A stretch of DNA of 64,000 nucleotides from an uncultured Pelagibacteraceae bacterium (GTDB taxonomy: Bacteria > Pseudomonadota > Alphaproteobacteria > Pelagibacterales > Pelagibacteraceae). Each line of letters starts with the position of its first letter. Within the stretch, counting starts at the first letter, position 1. Both the position numbers and the translations under genes were made by a program. Location: NCBI GenBank assembly GCA_902559565.1, contig CACEIH010000002.1, positions 1-64,000 of the forward strand, written 5' to 3'. Below, in pieces: positions 17,606 through 27,863 of the stretch. The notes beneath the pieces are model-generated. The model saw only the letters and a list, made by a program, of their open reading frames with translations, was not told the DNA's origin and did no database searches.

Positions 17606-18874
17606 ATGAACATTCAAGAACTAAAACTAAAATCATCCGAACAGCTTATAACTCAGGCTGAAGAGCTAGGAATAGAAAATGCCAGCACTTTAAGGAAGCA
17701 AGAAATTCTTTTTGCAATTTTAAAAAAAGTTGCTGAAAAAGAGGAAATTACAGGTGCCGGTGTTTTACAATTACTTCAAGATGGATTTGGGTTTTTAAGA
17801 GCAATGGAGTCAAATTATCTTCCAGGACCTGACGATATATATGTGAGTCCAAGTCAAATTAGAAAATTTGGCTTAAGAACAGGAGACACTGTAGAAGGTC
17901 CAGTTAGAGCACCAAAAGATGGGGAAAGGTATTTTGCTTTACTTCAAGTAAGTAAAATTAATTTTGAAGAACCAGAGAAATCAAGGCACAAAATAGCATT
18001 TGATAACTTAACTCCACTATATCCAGACAAACAACTTGTTATGGAGGTTGAGGCCACGAAACCAGACAAGAAACAAGATTTAACACCAAGATTAATTGAT
18101 TTAGTCAGCCCAATAGGAAAAGGACAAAGATCTATAATTATTTCTCCACCAAAAGCAGGTAAAACAATGATTTTACAAAGTATTGCTAATTCAATCGCTA
18201 AAAATTATCCTGAATGTTATTTAATTGTATTATTGATAGATGAGAGACCAGAGGAAGTAACAGACATGCAGAGAACTGTTAAGGGCGAAGTAATAAGCTC
18301 TACTTTTGATGAACCTGCTCAACGTCACGTCGCTGTTGCCGAAATGGTTATAGAAAAAGCCAAAAGATTAACCGAACATAAAAAAGATGTAGTTATTCTT
18401 TTAGATTCAATAACAAGATTAGGAAGAGCTTATAATGCAGTAATTCCAAGTTCAGGTAAAGTTTTAACAGGTGGTGTTGACGCTAACGCTTTACAACGTC
18501 CAAAAAGATTTTTTGGTGCAGCTAGAAATATTGAAGAAGGTGGGTCGTTAACTATAATTTCTACTGCATTAATTGATACTGGTAGCAGAATGGATGAGGT
18601 GATATTTGAAGAATTTAAAGGAACAGGAAATAGTGAAACGGTATTAGATAGAAAGATTGCCGACAAAAGAATTTATCCAGCTATGGATATCACTAAATCT
18701 GGAACAAGAAGAGAAGAATTACTTTTTGACAAAAATGATCTTCAAAAAATGAATGTTCTAAGAAGAATAATTGCTCCTATGGGAACAATGGATGCTATAG
18801 AGTTTATAAGTTCAAAACTAAAGGATACTAAAAATAATGCAGAATTTTTCAATTCTATGAATAAGCCTGCATAA
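17606..18874 (+). CDS. rho: Transcription termination factor Rho
   Basis: Hexameric RNA helicase that ends transcription. The N-terminal domain starts [20 protein letters not shown], and the cold-shock-like RNA-binding domain contains [22 protein letters not shown]. The ATPase core carries Walker [10 protein letters not shown] near residue 183, Walker [17 protein letters not shown] and Q-loop/R-loop segments near [10 protein letters not shown]. 422 aa is the compact standard form without insertions. It is preceded by a 65-base gap that must hold its own promoter or leader. Confidence 0.97.
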   Translation: MNIQELKLKSSEQLITQAEELGIENASTLRKQEILFAILKKVAEKEEITGAGVLQLLQDGFGFLRAMESNYLPGPDDIYVSPSQIRKFGLRTGDTVEGPVRAPKDGERYFALLQVSKINFEEPEKSRHKIAFDNLTPLYPDKQLVMEVEATKPDKKQDLTPRLIDLVSPIGKGQRSIIISPPKAGKTMILQSIANSIAKNYPECYLIVLLIDERPEEVTDMQRTVKGEVISSTFDEPAQRHVAVAEMVIEKAKRLTEHKKDVVILLDSITRLGRAYNAVIPSSGKVLTGGVDANALQRPKRFFGAARNIEEGGSLTIISTALIDTGSRMDEVIFEEFKGTGNSETVLDRKIADKRIYPAMDITKSGTRREELLFDKNDLQKMNVLRRIIAPMGTMDAIEFISSKLKDTKNNAEFFNSMNKPA

Positions 18875-18880
18875 TAAATA

Positions 18881-20833
18881 ATGTCTTTGCTAAGCAGTGA
18901 TCAAAAAATTTTGATTGATAAAGCTTTGCAACTTCATAAAGAGGGTAAATTACAAGAAGCCATCAAATCTTATTCAGAATTATTAAATAAAGATAAAAAT
19001 AATTCTCAACTGTTATTTCTTTTAGGTACCGCTCTCATACAAATAAAAGATTTTAAAAAAGGCATTGATTATTTAAAAAAATGTTTGTCTTTAAAATCAA
19101 ATAATGCTTCTGCTTATAGTAATTTGGGCAATGCCTATAAGGAGCTTCTTCAATACGAAGAAGCATTAAAAAATTATGATGAAGCTATTAAGATAAACCC
19201 TAATTTTGCTGATGCGTTCAGCAACCGCGGAATTATCTTACAGGAAATGAAACGTTTTGAAGAAGCTCTTAAAAGTTACAATAAAGCGTTAGAGATTAAA
19301 CCCGATCATTTTTTTGCCCATAACAATAAAGGCATTACTTTAAAAGATTTAAATCGATATGGTGAAGCATTAGAAAGTTACGATAAAGCCATTGAAATCA
19401 ATCCTTCATTTATTGAACCATACAATAATAAAGGCAATATTTTTAAAGATATAAAGCAATATGATAAAGCATTAGAAAACTATCAAAAAATTATGAATTT
19501 AAATCCAGAATATAACTTCAATTTAGGAAAAATTTTACACACAAGTATGTTTTTGAATGAATGGAAAGATTTTGATATTCTTAATAAAAAAATAGATGAT
19601 GGTATTAAAAAAAGGTTGTGTGCTATAGAGCCTTTCTCATTTCTTGGAATATCAGATGATCCAGCTCTCGAAAAAACAGTTTCTGAAATTTTTATTAAAA
19701 ATAAGTTTCAAAATAATATTGAGATGAATAACTTAGCTCAAAATTATGATCATAAAAAACCAAGAATTGGATATTTGTCTGGAGATTTTTATGATCATCC
19801 AGTCCTTCATCTAATGATGGATATTTTTAAAAATCACGACAAGTCTAAATTTGATATTTATGGATTTTCATTTGGACCAAATAAAGATGATAAATGGAGA
19901 GCTGAGGTTAAAAACTATTTTTTTCATTTTGAAAATATCAACAATATATCAGATCAAGAAGTTGCAAATTTAATTAAAAAAAATGAAATTGATATAGTAA
20001 TTGATTTGTCAGGATTAACAGGAAATTCAAGAGTTGGTATTTTTTCTTATCAGGCGGCACCAATACAAATTAATTATTTGGGTTTTCCAGGTACAATGGG
20101 AGCAAAATTTATTAATTATGTTATAGCGGATGAGGTGGTTATACCAAAAGAGAATCAGAAGCATTTTTCTGAAAAAGTAATATATTTACCATATTGTTAT
20201 CAAGCCAATATGAGTCAAAGAAAAGTCTCATCAAAGAAATTTAAGAGAAAAGATTTTGGATTACCAAACGAGGGGTTTGTTTTTTGTAGCTTTAATAATA
20301 ATTATAAAATTACACCATATATTTTTGATAGCTGGATGAGGATTCTTAAAGAAGTGAAAAATAGTGTTTTATGGGTTTTAAAATCAAATGAAGTAGCGAT
20401 TCAAAACTTAAAGAAAGTTGCAAAGAAAAGGGGAGTTGATGAAAATAGAATAATATTTGCATCCTTCATGTCTAATGACGAACATTTAAAACGAATAACA
20501 TTAGCTGATTTATTTTTGGATTCATTCCCATATAATGCACACACAACCGCAAGTGATGCAGTGAGAATGGGGATACCAATAATTACTTTAACTGGAAAAT
20601 CGTTTTCATCTCGAGTTGGAGCGAGTATTTTAAAAACTATCAATATGGAAAAATTAATTACCTACAATAAAGATGATTATGAAGCATTAGCAATCGAGTT
20701 AGCAAATAAACCTGAAAAATTAATGGATTATAAAAACCAACTTAGAGAAGCTGTAGTAAAATCCCCTTTATTTGATAGTGTAACGCATACAAGAAATTTG
20801 GAAAATCTTTATTTGAAACTTTTAAAGAATTAA
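18881..20833 (+). CDS. TPR-repeat O-GlcNAc-transferase-like glycosyltransferase (GT41)
   Basis: 650 aa. About six tetratricopeptide repeats fill residues ~8-215. From ~290 comes a GT41-like catalytic region aligned by eye with eukaryotic OGT: IGYLSGDFYDHPVLHLMMD (His near 305), INYLGFPGTMGA, FVFCSFNNNYKITPYIFDSW (Lys of the nucleotide-sugar site), SVLWVLKSN, and DLFLDSFPYNAHTTASDAV with MGIPIITLTGKSFSSRVGAS. It probably transfers a sugar to Ser/Thr of a protein partner or to another acceptor; the acceptor is unknown. It lies seven bases after rho and two before mnmE, so it is embedded in the conserved origin-side operon. Confidence 0.85.
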   Translation: MSLLSSDQKILIDKALQLHKEGKLQEAIKSYSELLNKDKNNSQLLFLLGTALIQIKDFKKGIDYLKKCLSLKSNNASAYSNLGNAYKELLQYEEALKNYDEAIKINPNFADAFSNRGIILQEMKRFEEALKSYNKALEIKPDHFFAHNNKGITLKDLNRYGEALESYDKAIEINPSFIEPYNNKGNIFKDIKQYDKALENYQKIMNLNPEYNFNLGKILHTSMFLNEWKDFDILNKKIDDGIKKRLCAIEPFSFLGISDDPALEKTVSEIFIKNKFQNNIEMNNLAQNYDHKKPRIGYLSGDFYDHPVLHLMMDIFKNHDKSKFDIYGFSFGPNKDDKWRAEVKNYFFHFENINNISDQEVANLIKKNEIDIVIDLSGLTGNSRVGIFSYQAAPIQINYLGFPGTMGAKFINYVIADEVVIPKENQKHFSEKVIYLPYCYQANMSQRKVSSKKFKRKDFGLPNEGFVFCSFNNNYKITPYIFDSWMRILKEVKNSVLWVLKSNEVAIQNLKKVAKKRGVDENRIIFASFMSNDEHLKRITLADLFLDSFPYNAHTTASDAVRMGIPIITLTGKSFSSRVGASILKTINMEKLITYNKDDYEALAIELANKPEKLMDYKNQLREAVVKSPLFDSVTHTRNLENLYLKLLKN

Positions 20834-20834
20834 G

Positions 20835-22166
20835 ATGACTATATATGCATTATCATCAGGGCCGGGTACTTCAGGTGTCGCAATTATAAGAATTTCAGGA
20901 AATGAAGCCTTAAATGTTATAAAACTGCTGACTGGTAAGGAAATTCCAACCCCTAGAGTGGCTACCCTTCGAAAAATAAACAATATCAACACTTCTGAAC
21001 TTATTGACGAAGGGATAATTATCTGTTTTCCAGGGCCCCAGAGCTACACTGGAGAGGATATGGCCGAAATTCATGTCCATGGAGGTAAGTCAGTAATTTT
21101 GGCAGTTCAAAATGAGATATCTAAAATTAAAAATTGTCGATTAGCTGAGCCAGGCGAGTTTACAAAGCTAGCTTTTCAAAATGGAAAGATAAATCTTTTA
21201 AAAGCAGAGAGTATTGCCGATTTAATCTCAGCAGAGACTGAAATACAAAGGTTACAAGCTGTTAAAATAATGAATGGAAAATCTTCTGATAAATTTAATG
21301 AACTTAGAATAAAATTGTTGAAACTTTTATCATTCGTTGAAGCTAAAATAGATTTTCCGGAGGAAGATTTACCGGAGGACAATTTAATAAAAATTAAACA
21401 AGATTCATCTGATGTATTAAATGAAATTAATAAAATTTTAAATGATCAAAAGGTCGGAGAAATAATTCGGGAGGGTTTTAAAATTGCAATCGTAGGACCT
21501 ACAAATGCTGGTAAATCAAGTTTATTAAATAATTTATCAAATAGAGAAGTCGCAATAGTTTCTGAGATTGCAGGCACTACGAGAGATGTTGTGGAAACAC
21601 ATTTAAATATAGATGGATACCCTGTTATTATTTCAGATACGGCAGGTATAAGAGATTCAAAAGATGAAATAGAAAAAAAAGGAATTAAGTTATCTCTTAA
21701 TAAAGCAGAAAATGCTGATCTGAAGCTTGTAGTAGTTGATGCTAAAAGTATTGATTTAAGGGGTTTTTTGAATGATTTCTTAAAAAATGATGCTATTTTA
21801 GTCTTAAATAAATCTGACCTTCTGAAGGAAAAATTAAATCCAGAAATTGAAAAATTAAACCATGTTTTAATTTCTTTAAAAGACAATTCTAATATTGATA
21901 AGTTGATTGAAAAAATAAAAGAGAACCTAAAAAATAAATTTATATCTGAGGAAGATATCCTAATTACTAGGGAAAGACATAGACAGCATTTGATTCAGTG
22001 TGTCGATCATTTAAACAATTTTGCTGATAAGAGTAATAAAAATGATTTTGATAAGGCTGCTGAGGATTTAAGGCTTGCTACAAGACAATTAGGCATGATT
22101 GTTGGAAAAGTTGATGTAGAGGAGATATTAGGTAGTATTTTCAACGATTTTTGTATTGGAAAATAA
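20835..22166 (+). CDS. mnmE: tRNA modification GTPase MnmE
   Basis: With MnmG it installs the 5-carboxymethylaminomethyl group on U34 of certain tRNAs. The N-terminal tetrahydrofolate-binding domain includes TIYALSSGPGTSGVAIIRIS and the central part GEFTKLAFQNGKINLLKAESIADLI. The inserted G domain has Walker A VGPTNAGKSSLLN near residue 220, SDTAGIRDS and LNKSD. The C-terminus FCIGK supplies the catalytic Cys. 443 aa, complete. A 116-base gap separates it from mnmG. Confidence 0.97.
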   Translation: MTIYALSSGPGTSGVAIIRISGNEALNVIKLLTGKEIPTPRVATLRKINNINTSELIDEGIIICFPGPQSYTGEDMAEIHVHGGKSVILAVQNEISKIKNCRLAEPGEFTKLAFQNGKINLLKAESIADLISAETEIQRLQAVKIMNGKSSDKFNELRIKLLKLLSFVEAKIDFPEEDLPEDNLIKIKQDSSDVLNEINKILNDQKVGEIIREGFKIAIVGPTNAGKSSLLNNLSNREVAIVSEIAGTTRDVVETHLNIDGYPVIISDTAGIRDSKDEIEKKGIKLSLNKAENADLKLVVVDAKSIDLRGFLNDFLKNDAILVLNKSDLLKEKLNPEIEKLNHVLISLKDNSNIDKLIEKIKENLKNKFISEEDILITRERHRQHLIQCVDHLNNFADKSNKNDFDKAAEDLRLATRQLGMIVGKVDVEEILGSIFNDFCIGK

Positions 22167-22282
22167 TTGATAATTTCCTTGATTTTTAGCCTTTTTTTTT
22201 AGATTTTCATTGATAAATAACGCTTATTTAAGCAACAAAACTCAAATCTTGTAAAAATCGTAATCGAATATAAATTTACATC

Positions 22283-24154
22283 ATGAAAAAAGATTTATCT
22301 TTTGATGTAGTAGTAATCGGTGGAGGTCATGCAGGCTGTGAAGCAGCAGCAGCATCCGCGCGGCTTGGAGTTAACACTGCTCTATTTACTCACAATAAAA
22401 ATACCATAGGAGAAATGTCATGTAATCCTGCCATTGGTGGTTTAGGAAAAGGTCATCTGGTGAGAGAAATTGATGCTTTAGATGGCGTTATGGGTGAGGT
22501 TGCTGATAAGTCTGGAATACAGTTTAGATTATTAAATAGAAGCAGAGGTCCAGCAGTCAGAGGCCCAAGAACTCAATCCGATAGATCATTATATCGCAAA
22601 TTTATGCAAGAAAAACTTGTAAACTACTGTAATTTAAGCATTTTTTCTGATCCTGTAATTAAGTTTATTTTTAACAATAATGAAATAAGTGGATTTTTAA
22701 CATTAAAAGGTAATAAAGTAAGTTGTAACAAGTTAATACTAACAACAGGCACATTTTTAAACGGCCTGATACATATTGGTGATGAAAGAACCCCTGCTGG
22801 TCGATTTAATGAAAAGCCAAGCACTGGTTTAAGTGAACAGTTAGAGAAATATAATTTTAAAATAGGCAGACTAAAAACAGGGACACCTCCAAGGTTAGAT
22901 TCAAGAACTATTAACTTTGAAAATTTAGAAAAACAATTTGCAGATGATGATCCTTATTTTTTTTCTTTTTTAACAAAAAAAAATCTAAACAAACAAGTAT
23001 CGTGTTCAATGACCTACACCAACGAAAAGGTTCACAGGATTATTAAAAAGAATTTATCTAAAAGTGCAATGTATTCTGGTAATATTCAAGGTGTTGGGCC
23101 AAGATATTGCCCTTCAATAGAAGATAAGATAGTAAAATTTGCGGATAAGACTAGACATCAGATATTTTTAGAGCCAGAGGGCCTTAATGATCATACAATT
23201 TATCCAAATGGTATATCAACATCTCTACCTGAGGTTGTGCAATATGAAATACTCAACAATATCAGTGGTTTAGATAATGTTAAAGTTATAAGGCCAGGAT
23301 ATGCTATAGAATACGACTATATTGATCCCCGAGAACTCTTTTTAACATTGGAGACTAAGAAAATAAAGAATCTGTATCTTGCAGGTCAAATAAATGGAAC
23401 TACAGGATACGAAGAGGCTGCAGCCCAAGGTCTTATAGCTGGAATTAATGCTGCTCTCTCACTTAAAAGAATGGAGCCATTTATTCTTGATAGATCTGAT
23501 GCATATATTGGGGTAATGATTGATGATTTAGTAACCAAGGGTGTTGCTGAGCCTTATAGAATGTTTACATCTAGAGCTGAATATAGATTAAGCCTTAGAT
23601 CAGATAATGCTGACTTAAGACTTACCCACAAAGGAATTAATATTGGTTTAATTTCTAATAATAGAAAAGTTATATTTGAGGATAAATTTGAAAAATTAAG
23701 CAAAATATCGTTGCAGATGTCTAATTTGAATATTTCTCCTTCTAAAGCTCAGAAATTTGGGGTTAAAATAGCTAAAGATGGTGTATTTCGATCAGCTGAA
23801 GAAATCTTAACTCAAAAATCAGTTAATATGAGTAAAATTAGAGATATATGGCCTGAAATTTTAGACCATGGTTCTGATATTGACGAGCAAATTGAAATAA
23901 ATTCACATTACAGAGGTTATTTGAAAAAACAAAAGGCTGATATCTTAGCCTTTAAAAGGGATGAAAATTTAATAATCCCTGATAATATTGATTATGATCA
24001 ATTTTCAGGCCTTTCTAATGAAGTTAAGGCAAAATTCAAGGAAATCAGGCCTAAAACTATGGGTCAGGCACTAAGAATTGATGGAATTACTCCAGCAGCT
24101 GTATATATTTTGTTGTCACACGTTAAAAGAAAGTCTATTAAGCATATAGCTTAA
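22283..24154 (+). CDS. mnmG: tRNA uridine 5-carboxymethylaminomethyl modification enzyme MnmG (GidA)
   Basis: FAD-dependent partner of MnmE. The dinucleotide-binding motif [19 protein letters not shown] (residues ~12-30) is followed by [43 protein letters not shown] and [18 protein letters not shown], all family signatures. The C-terminal helical domain ends in [18 protein letters not shown]. 623 aa is full length. Its stop overlaps the rsmG ATG by one base, starting a tight mnmG-rsmG-parA-parB transcript. Confidence 0.97.
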   Translation: MKKDLSFDVVVIGGGHAGCEAAAASARLGVNTALFTHNKNTIGEMSCNPAIGGLGKGHLVREIDALDGVMGEVADKSGIQFRLLNRSRGPAVRGPRTQSDRSLYRKFMQEKLVNYCNLSIFSDPVIKFIFNNNEISGFLTLKGNKVSCNKLILTTGTFLNGLIHIGDERTPAGRFNEKPSTGLSEQLEKYNFKIGRLKTGTPPRLDSRTINFENLEKQFADDDPYFFSFLTKKNLNKQVSCSMTYTNEKVHRIIKKNLSKSAMYSGNIQGVGPRYCPSIEDKIVKFADKTRHQIFLEPEGLNDHTIYPNGISTSLPEVVQYEILNNISGLDNVKVIRPGYAIEYDYIDPRELFLTLETKKIKNLYLAGQINGTTGYEEAAAQGLIAGINAALSLKRMEPFILDRSDAYIGVMIDDLVTKGVAEPYRMFTSRAEYRLSLRSDNADLRLTHKGINIGLISNNRKVIFEDKFEKLSKISLQMSNLNISPSKAQKFGVKIAKDGVFRSAEEILTQKSVNMSKIRDIWPEILDHGSDIDEQIEINSHYRGYLKKQKADILAFKRDENLIIPDNIDYDQFSGLSNEVKAKFKEIRPKTMGQALRIDGITPAAVYILLSHVKRKSIKHIA

Positions 24155-24801
24155 TGGATAATGTAATTTTAAATTCTTACTCTAAAATTCCAAGCTTAAA
24201 TGTTTCACGTGAAACTTGTAATGAGCTGGAAAACTTAATTTCAATGATACAGGAAAAAAATGAAGAAATTAACATTATCAGTAAAAAAAACTCAGAAAAA
24301 AATGTAATAAGAGAAAGACATATATTTGATTCAGCTCAAATCATTGATATTGTTGATTTAAATAGCAATACAACCTGTGATTTAGGTACTGGTGGTGGTA
24401 TGCCAGGATTAATTGTAGCTATAGTGATGAAAAATCTAAAAAATAAGATGAAAATAAATTTATATGAAAAAAGTTATCACAAATGTGTTTTTTTAAAAGA
24501 AGTCTCACAAAAATTAAAATTGAACACAGAAGTAATTCAAAAAGATATATTTACAGTTAAAAATATAGAAACAGGAACAATTATGTCCAGAGCTTTTAAA
24601 CCGCTGCCAGTCATTCTTGATTTAGTAAATCAAAATTTTAAGAAATTTAAAAATTTAATTCTATTTATGGGCAGTTCTGGAAGAAAAATTTTAAACGATA
24701 CACTCACTGATTGGGATTTAGATTATATAGAAAAAAAAAGCATAACTAACGATAACTCATTTATATTAAATATAAAAAAAATTGAAAAAAAAAATTCATG
24801 A
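24154..24801 (+). CDS. rsmG: 16S rRNA (guanine-527-N7) methyltransferase RsmG (GidB)
   Basis: SAM-dependent methyltransferase acting on G527 of 16S rRNA in the small subunit. The SAM site reads TCDLGTGGGMPGLIVAIVMK near residue 75; upstream are NIISKKNSEKN and ERHIFDSAQ, both conserved. 215 aa. The coding sequence near residues 16-22 (NVSRET) contains a parS centromere site (24201-24216), a common arrangement in gidB genes. Overlaps parA by four bases. Confidence 0.94.
   Translation: MDNVILNSYSKIPSLNVSRETCNELENLISMIQEKNEEINIISKKNSEKNVIRERHIFDSAQIIDIVDLNSNTTCDLGTGGGMPGLIVAIVMKNLKNKMKINLYEKSYHKCVFLKEVSQKLKLNTEVIQKDIFTVKNIETGTIMSRAFKPLPVILDLVNQNFKKFKNLILFMGSSGRKILNDTLTDWDLDYIEKKSITNDNSFILNIKKIEKKNS
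24201..24216. other. parS centromere site
   Basis: TGTTTCACGTGAAACT matches the widely conserved ParB-binding palindrome TGTTTCACGTGAAACA at 15 of 16 positions, including the entire 14-base core GTTTCACGTGAAAC. It lies in the 5' part of rsmG, about 0.6 kb upstream of parA and 9 kb from the putative origin, where ParB would nucleate the partition complex. Confidence 0.92.
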
Positions 24802-25592
24802 AAATAATTTCTATAATAAATCAAAAGGGTGGGGTTGGCAAAACTACAACAGTGATTAATCTTGCTTCAGCATTGTCACAGCAAGGTAAAAAAATTTTGG
24901 TTATTGATCTCGATCCTCAGGGAAATGCTACAACTGGATTAGGATTATCAAACACCGAAAGATCTGATCAAACAATATATGGAATTCTTAATGGAACAGT
25001 GTCTATTTCTAATGTAATTAAGAAAACTAATTTTGAAAATCTGGACTTGATATCATCTAATGTTGATCTTTCCGGACTAGAGGTTGAAACTGCCGGGGAT
25101 AATGATAGAGCATTTATTTTAAAAGCTAAATTAACCGCATATTTAAATGATTCTAGAGAGTCTTATGATTATATTTTGATAGATTGCCCTCCTTCACTAA
25201 GTTTATTAACTGTAATGGCTTTAGTATCTTCAAATTCTCTTTTAGTACCACTTCAAACTGAATTTTTTGCTTTAGAGGGTTTAACTCAATTAATGAAAAC
25301 TATAGATCGAATAAAAGTTAATTTAAATCCCAAGTTAGAAATTCAAGGAATACTTTTAACAATGTATGATAGAAGAAACAAACTATCTTCTCAAGTTGAG
25401 CAAGAAGCTAGAGATTATTTTAAGGATAAAGTTTATCAAACAGTTATACCTCGAAATGTAAGATTGTCAGAAGCACCATCTCATGGTGTACCTGTTTTGA
25501 TATATGACAAGAGTTGTCCTGGGAGTAAATCCTATTACAGTTTTACTGATGAATTTATTCTTCAAGAAAATAAAATTGGGAGTGCAGCTTAA
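24798..25592 (+). CDS. parA: Chromosome partitioning ATPase ParA
   Basis: Walker-type ATPase that forms the DNA-bound gradient along which ParB-parS complexes move. The deviant Walker A is QKGGVGKTTTVINLASAL (residues ~8-25), and the A'/B motifs include VIDLDPQGNATTGLG and YILIDCPPSLSLLTVMAL. 264 aa, the chromosomal class without an N-terminal HTH. Its stop overlaps the parB start by one base. Confidence 0.96.
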   Translation: MKIISIINQKGGVGKTTTVINLASALSQQGKKILVIDLDPQGNATTGLGLSNTERSDQTIYGILNGTVSISNVIKKTNFENLDLISSNVDLSGLEVETAGDNDRAFILKAKLTAYLNDSRESYDYILIDCPPSLSLLTVMALVSSNSLLVPLQTEFFALEGLTQLMKTIDRIKVNLNPKLEIQGILLTMYDRRNKLSSQVEQEARDYFKDKVYQTVIPRNVRLSEAPSHGVPVLIYDKSCPGSKSYYSFTDEFILQENKIGSAA

Positions 25593-26440
25593 TGAGTTCA
25601 AAAATTAAAAAGGGGTTAGGTAGAGGATTATCATCTTTAATTGGAGAAACCAAAGTTGAGTCTAAAACGAATAAATTACCATTAAGTGAAATCGTTCCTA
25701 ATAAATTTCAACCTCGTAAAAATTTCGATCAAGAAAATTTAGATGATTTAACAAATTCAATTAAAGAACGAGGGGTAATTCAGCCTATCATAGTTAGAAA
25801 ATCAAATTCTGATAATTCCAAGTTTGAAATTATTGCAGGTGAGAGAAGATGGCTTGCTGCGCGTGGAGCAGGGTTACACGATATTCCTGTAGTTATAACC
25901 GATGCAGATGACTTAAAATCCTTAGAGTTTGCTATTGTTGAGAACGTTCAACGGCATGATTTGAACCCCCTAGAAGAGGCTCAGGGTTACAAACGTTTGA
26001 TAGATGAATTTTCTTACGATCAGGAAAAAGTCTCTAAATTTATTGGTAAAAGCAGAAGTTATATAACAAATTCTTTGCGACTATTAAATTTGCCACCAGA
26101 GGTTTTAAAGTTTGTTGAAGAAAAAAAAATAAGTGCTGGTCACGCGAAAATCCTTGTTGGTCTAGAAAATGCACTATTTATAACAAATAAAATTATCGAA
26201 AAAAAACTATCTGTTAGACAAGCTGAGAATTTTGTTAAAATCTTTAAGAAAGGACCAAAGACTGGATCTAAAAGAGTTTATGATGCTAACATTAAAAATT
26301 TAGAGGAGACTATTTCAGATAAAATTGGATTAAATGTAAAAATCAAAAACAACAAAAAAAATAAAGGTACAATCACTTTCTCATATCACGATGTTGATCA
26401 GCTTAATAAGATAATAGATATAATTAAATCTTATTATTAA
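25592..26440 (+). CDS. parB: Chromosome partitioning protein ParB
   Basis: CTP-dependent DNA clamp that loads at parS. The N-terminus KKGLGRGLSSLIGE is the usual ParA-interacting peptide. The ParB/Srx CTPase fold contains IVRKSNSDN, IAGERRWLAARGAGL and VENVQRHDLNPLEEAQGY. The helix-turn-helix (about 130-190) includes KFIGKSRSYITNSLRLLNLP, and the C-terminal dimerisation domain follows. 282 aa is normal. Its end overlaps the convergent holA gene by four bases. Confidence 0.96.
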   Translation: MSSKIKKGLGRGLSSLIGETKVESKTNKLPLSEIVPNKFQPRKNFDQENLDDLTNSIKERGVIQPIIVRKSNSDNSKFEIIAGERRWLAARGAGLHDIPVVITDADDLKSLEFAIVENVQRHDLNPLEEAQGYKRLIDEFSYDQEKVSKFIGKSRSYITNSLRLLNLPPEVLKFVEEKKISAGHAKILVGLENALFITNKIIEKKLSVRQAENFVKIFKKGPKTGSKRVYDANIKNLEETISDKIGLNVKIKNNKKNKGTITFSYHDVDQLNKIIDIIKSYY

Positions 26441-27426
26441 TTTCCTACTGCATTTTCAAGAATAAAATTAGAGACTATAAAAATAGAAGATGTTGGATTT
26501 TTTTTTATTTGAAATTCAATATCATTTGTTTTTATAATTAATTTTTTTATCTGGCTATAATCTAGTTTCTTAATTTGATCTTTTACTATTTCTTTTTCTT
26601 TCCAAAAAATTGGTGGTCTAAATGAAGATATCACATTGTCTAAATTTCCACTTTTTTGTTGTTCGGTTTTAATTTTTAATAATCTCTTCAATTTATTTAA
26701 ATAAATTCTTGTAATTAAAATACAGTCTTCTGAATTAAAATTGTTTTCATTTAAGATTGTTAAGGTTCTTGATTTATTTTTGGCTAATGAACTATCTACA
26801 AGTTCCCCAACTTGATAATTTTCAGCTAAATTAGTTATTTTTAGAATTTCTTCTTCGCTAATATTTTTCTTATTATTTAAAAAATTTTCAATTTTATTTA
26901 ATTCATTATTAAGATTAATTCTATCTCCTCTTGATCGCTCAACAATTATATTTATGTTTTGTTGTGATAACTTTAAATTTTTTTTTCTTAAAAATTCCTG
27001 GACAACTTGTCCTAATGTAAGTTTATTATCTTCATAAAATGGTATACAGACCGTATTAGTTTCTTTTTCAAAAAAATTTCTTATTTTCGATTTTTTTTCA
27101 AGATTCTCTGCGACAAGTATAATTGCAATATCTTCTAAGTTTTTATCAATAATATCATTAATTATTTTTAATATTTTATCTGATATTCTTTTAATGATAA
27201 TTAATTTATCACTTTCAAAAAATGATCTATTATTTATATTTTCTTTAAAATTTTCTAAATTATTTAATATCTCTATTTCATCATAATTATAAATATTTTT
27301 GGGAAGAATTGGTTTTAAATTTTTTTGAATTATTTCTTCTATTAAACCTTTGTTGTTTCCATATAATAAGTAATATCTAAAATTATTAAGATTCTTTTTT
27401 TTTAATTCAAAATATTTAACTATCAT
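26437..27426 (-). CDS. holA: DNA polymerase III delta subunit
   Basis: Clamp-loader subunit that opens the beta clamp. 329 aa. Recognisable by the N-terminal YYLLYGNNKGLIEEIIQKNL, the central LTLGQVVQEFLRKKNLKLS with RSRGDRINLNNELNKIENF (the N-L/E-K family motif), and the collar-like helical C-terminus. Very Asn/Lys/Ile-rich. It is the third gene of the leuS-lptE-holA transcript and overlaps lptE by four bases, a gene order widespread in proteobacteria. Confidence 0.87.
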   Translation of the reverse strand: MIVKYFELKKKNLNNFRYYLLYGNNKGLIEEIIQKNLKPILPKNIYNYDEIEILNNLENFKENINNRSFFESDKLIIIKRISDKILKIINDIIDKNLEDIAIILVAENLEKKSKIRNFFEKETNTVCIPFYEDNKLTLGQVVQEFLRKKNLKLSQQNINIIVERSRGDRINLNNELNKIENFLNNKKNISEEEILKITNLAENYQVGELVDSSLAKNKSRTLTILNENNFNSEDCILITRIYLNKLKRLLKIKTEQQKSGNLDNVISSFRPPIFWKEKEIVKDQIKKLDYSQIKKLIIKTNDIEFQIKKNPTSSIFIVSNFILENAVGN

Positions 27427-27863
27427 TTTATATTCATATAAATGATTAAATCTTCTACTATCTTATTTATTAGATTATCCTCAACATCAGTTTGATAAAC
27501 TGACAAATCATACTTGTTTTCAATATTGTTGTAATCAAAGCTCTCACTAAAGATTTTTTGTTTCAATATTTTATCATCTTCTTTAATAGTAAATTTTACT
27601 TCTATCAAACTTTTAAATGTTGCCGGCTGACCTTTAGAATTTCTAGAGGTTGTAATTATATTTTTGTTAGTCTCTAAAATTAATTCGTTATTCGAATCAT
27701 TTTTCGTATTTTTATTTATTGTAGAACTAGAAATAATTTTTCTATTTATTCGTTTATCACCAATTAAATTTATTTTTTTAAATGAAAATTGTTCTTTTTG
27801 AATATATAAAGGCTGATAGCCACAAGAGGCTAAGAGAAAAAATATGATTAAAATTTTTTTCAT
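27423..27863 (-). CDS. lptE: LPS-assembly lipoprotein LptE
   Basis: Outer-membrane lipoprotein that plugs the LptD barrel for lipopolysaccharide export. A lipoprotein signal is clear: [20 protein letters not shown], with lipobox LAS-C at residue 15 and the GYQPLY start of the mature protein typical of alphaproteobacterial LptE. 146 aa. The conserved location between leuS and holA is the strongest support; the mature sequence is poorly conserved. Confidence 0.85.
   Translation of the reverse strand: MKKILIIFFLLASCGYQPLYIQKEQFSFKKINLIGDKRINRKIISSSTINKNTKNDSNNELILETNKNIITTSRNSKGQPATFKSLIEVKFTIKEDDKILKQKIFSESFDYNNIENKYDLSVYQTDVEDNLINKIVEDLIIYMNIK

Noticed and set aside
21446-21886. 146-codon open frame antisense to mnmE
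   Set aside because: Mirror of the conserved MnmE G-domain; no independent support.
22167-22282. Second candidate origin or regulatory element in the mnmE-mnmG gap
   Set aside because: Apart from a 12-base palindrome GCTTATTTAAGC (22222-22233) it contains no DnaA-box matches, and a promoter for mnmG explains the gap.
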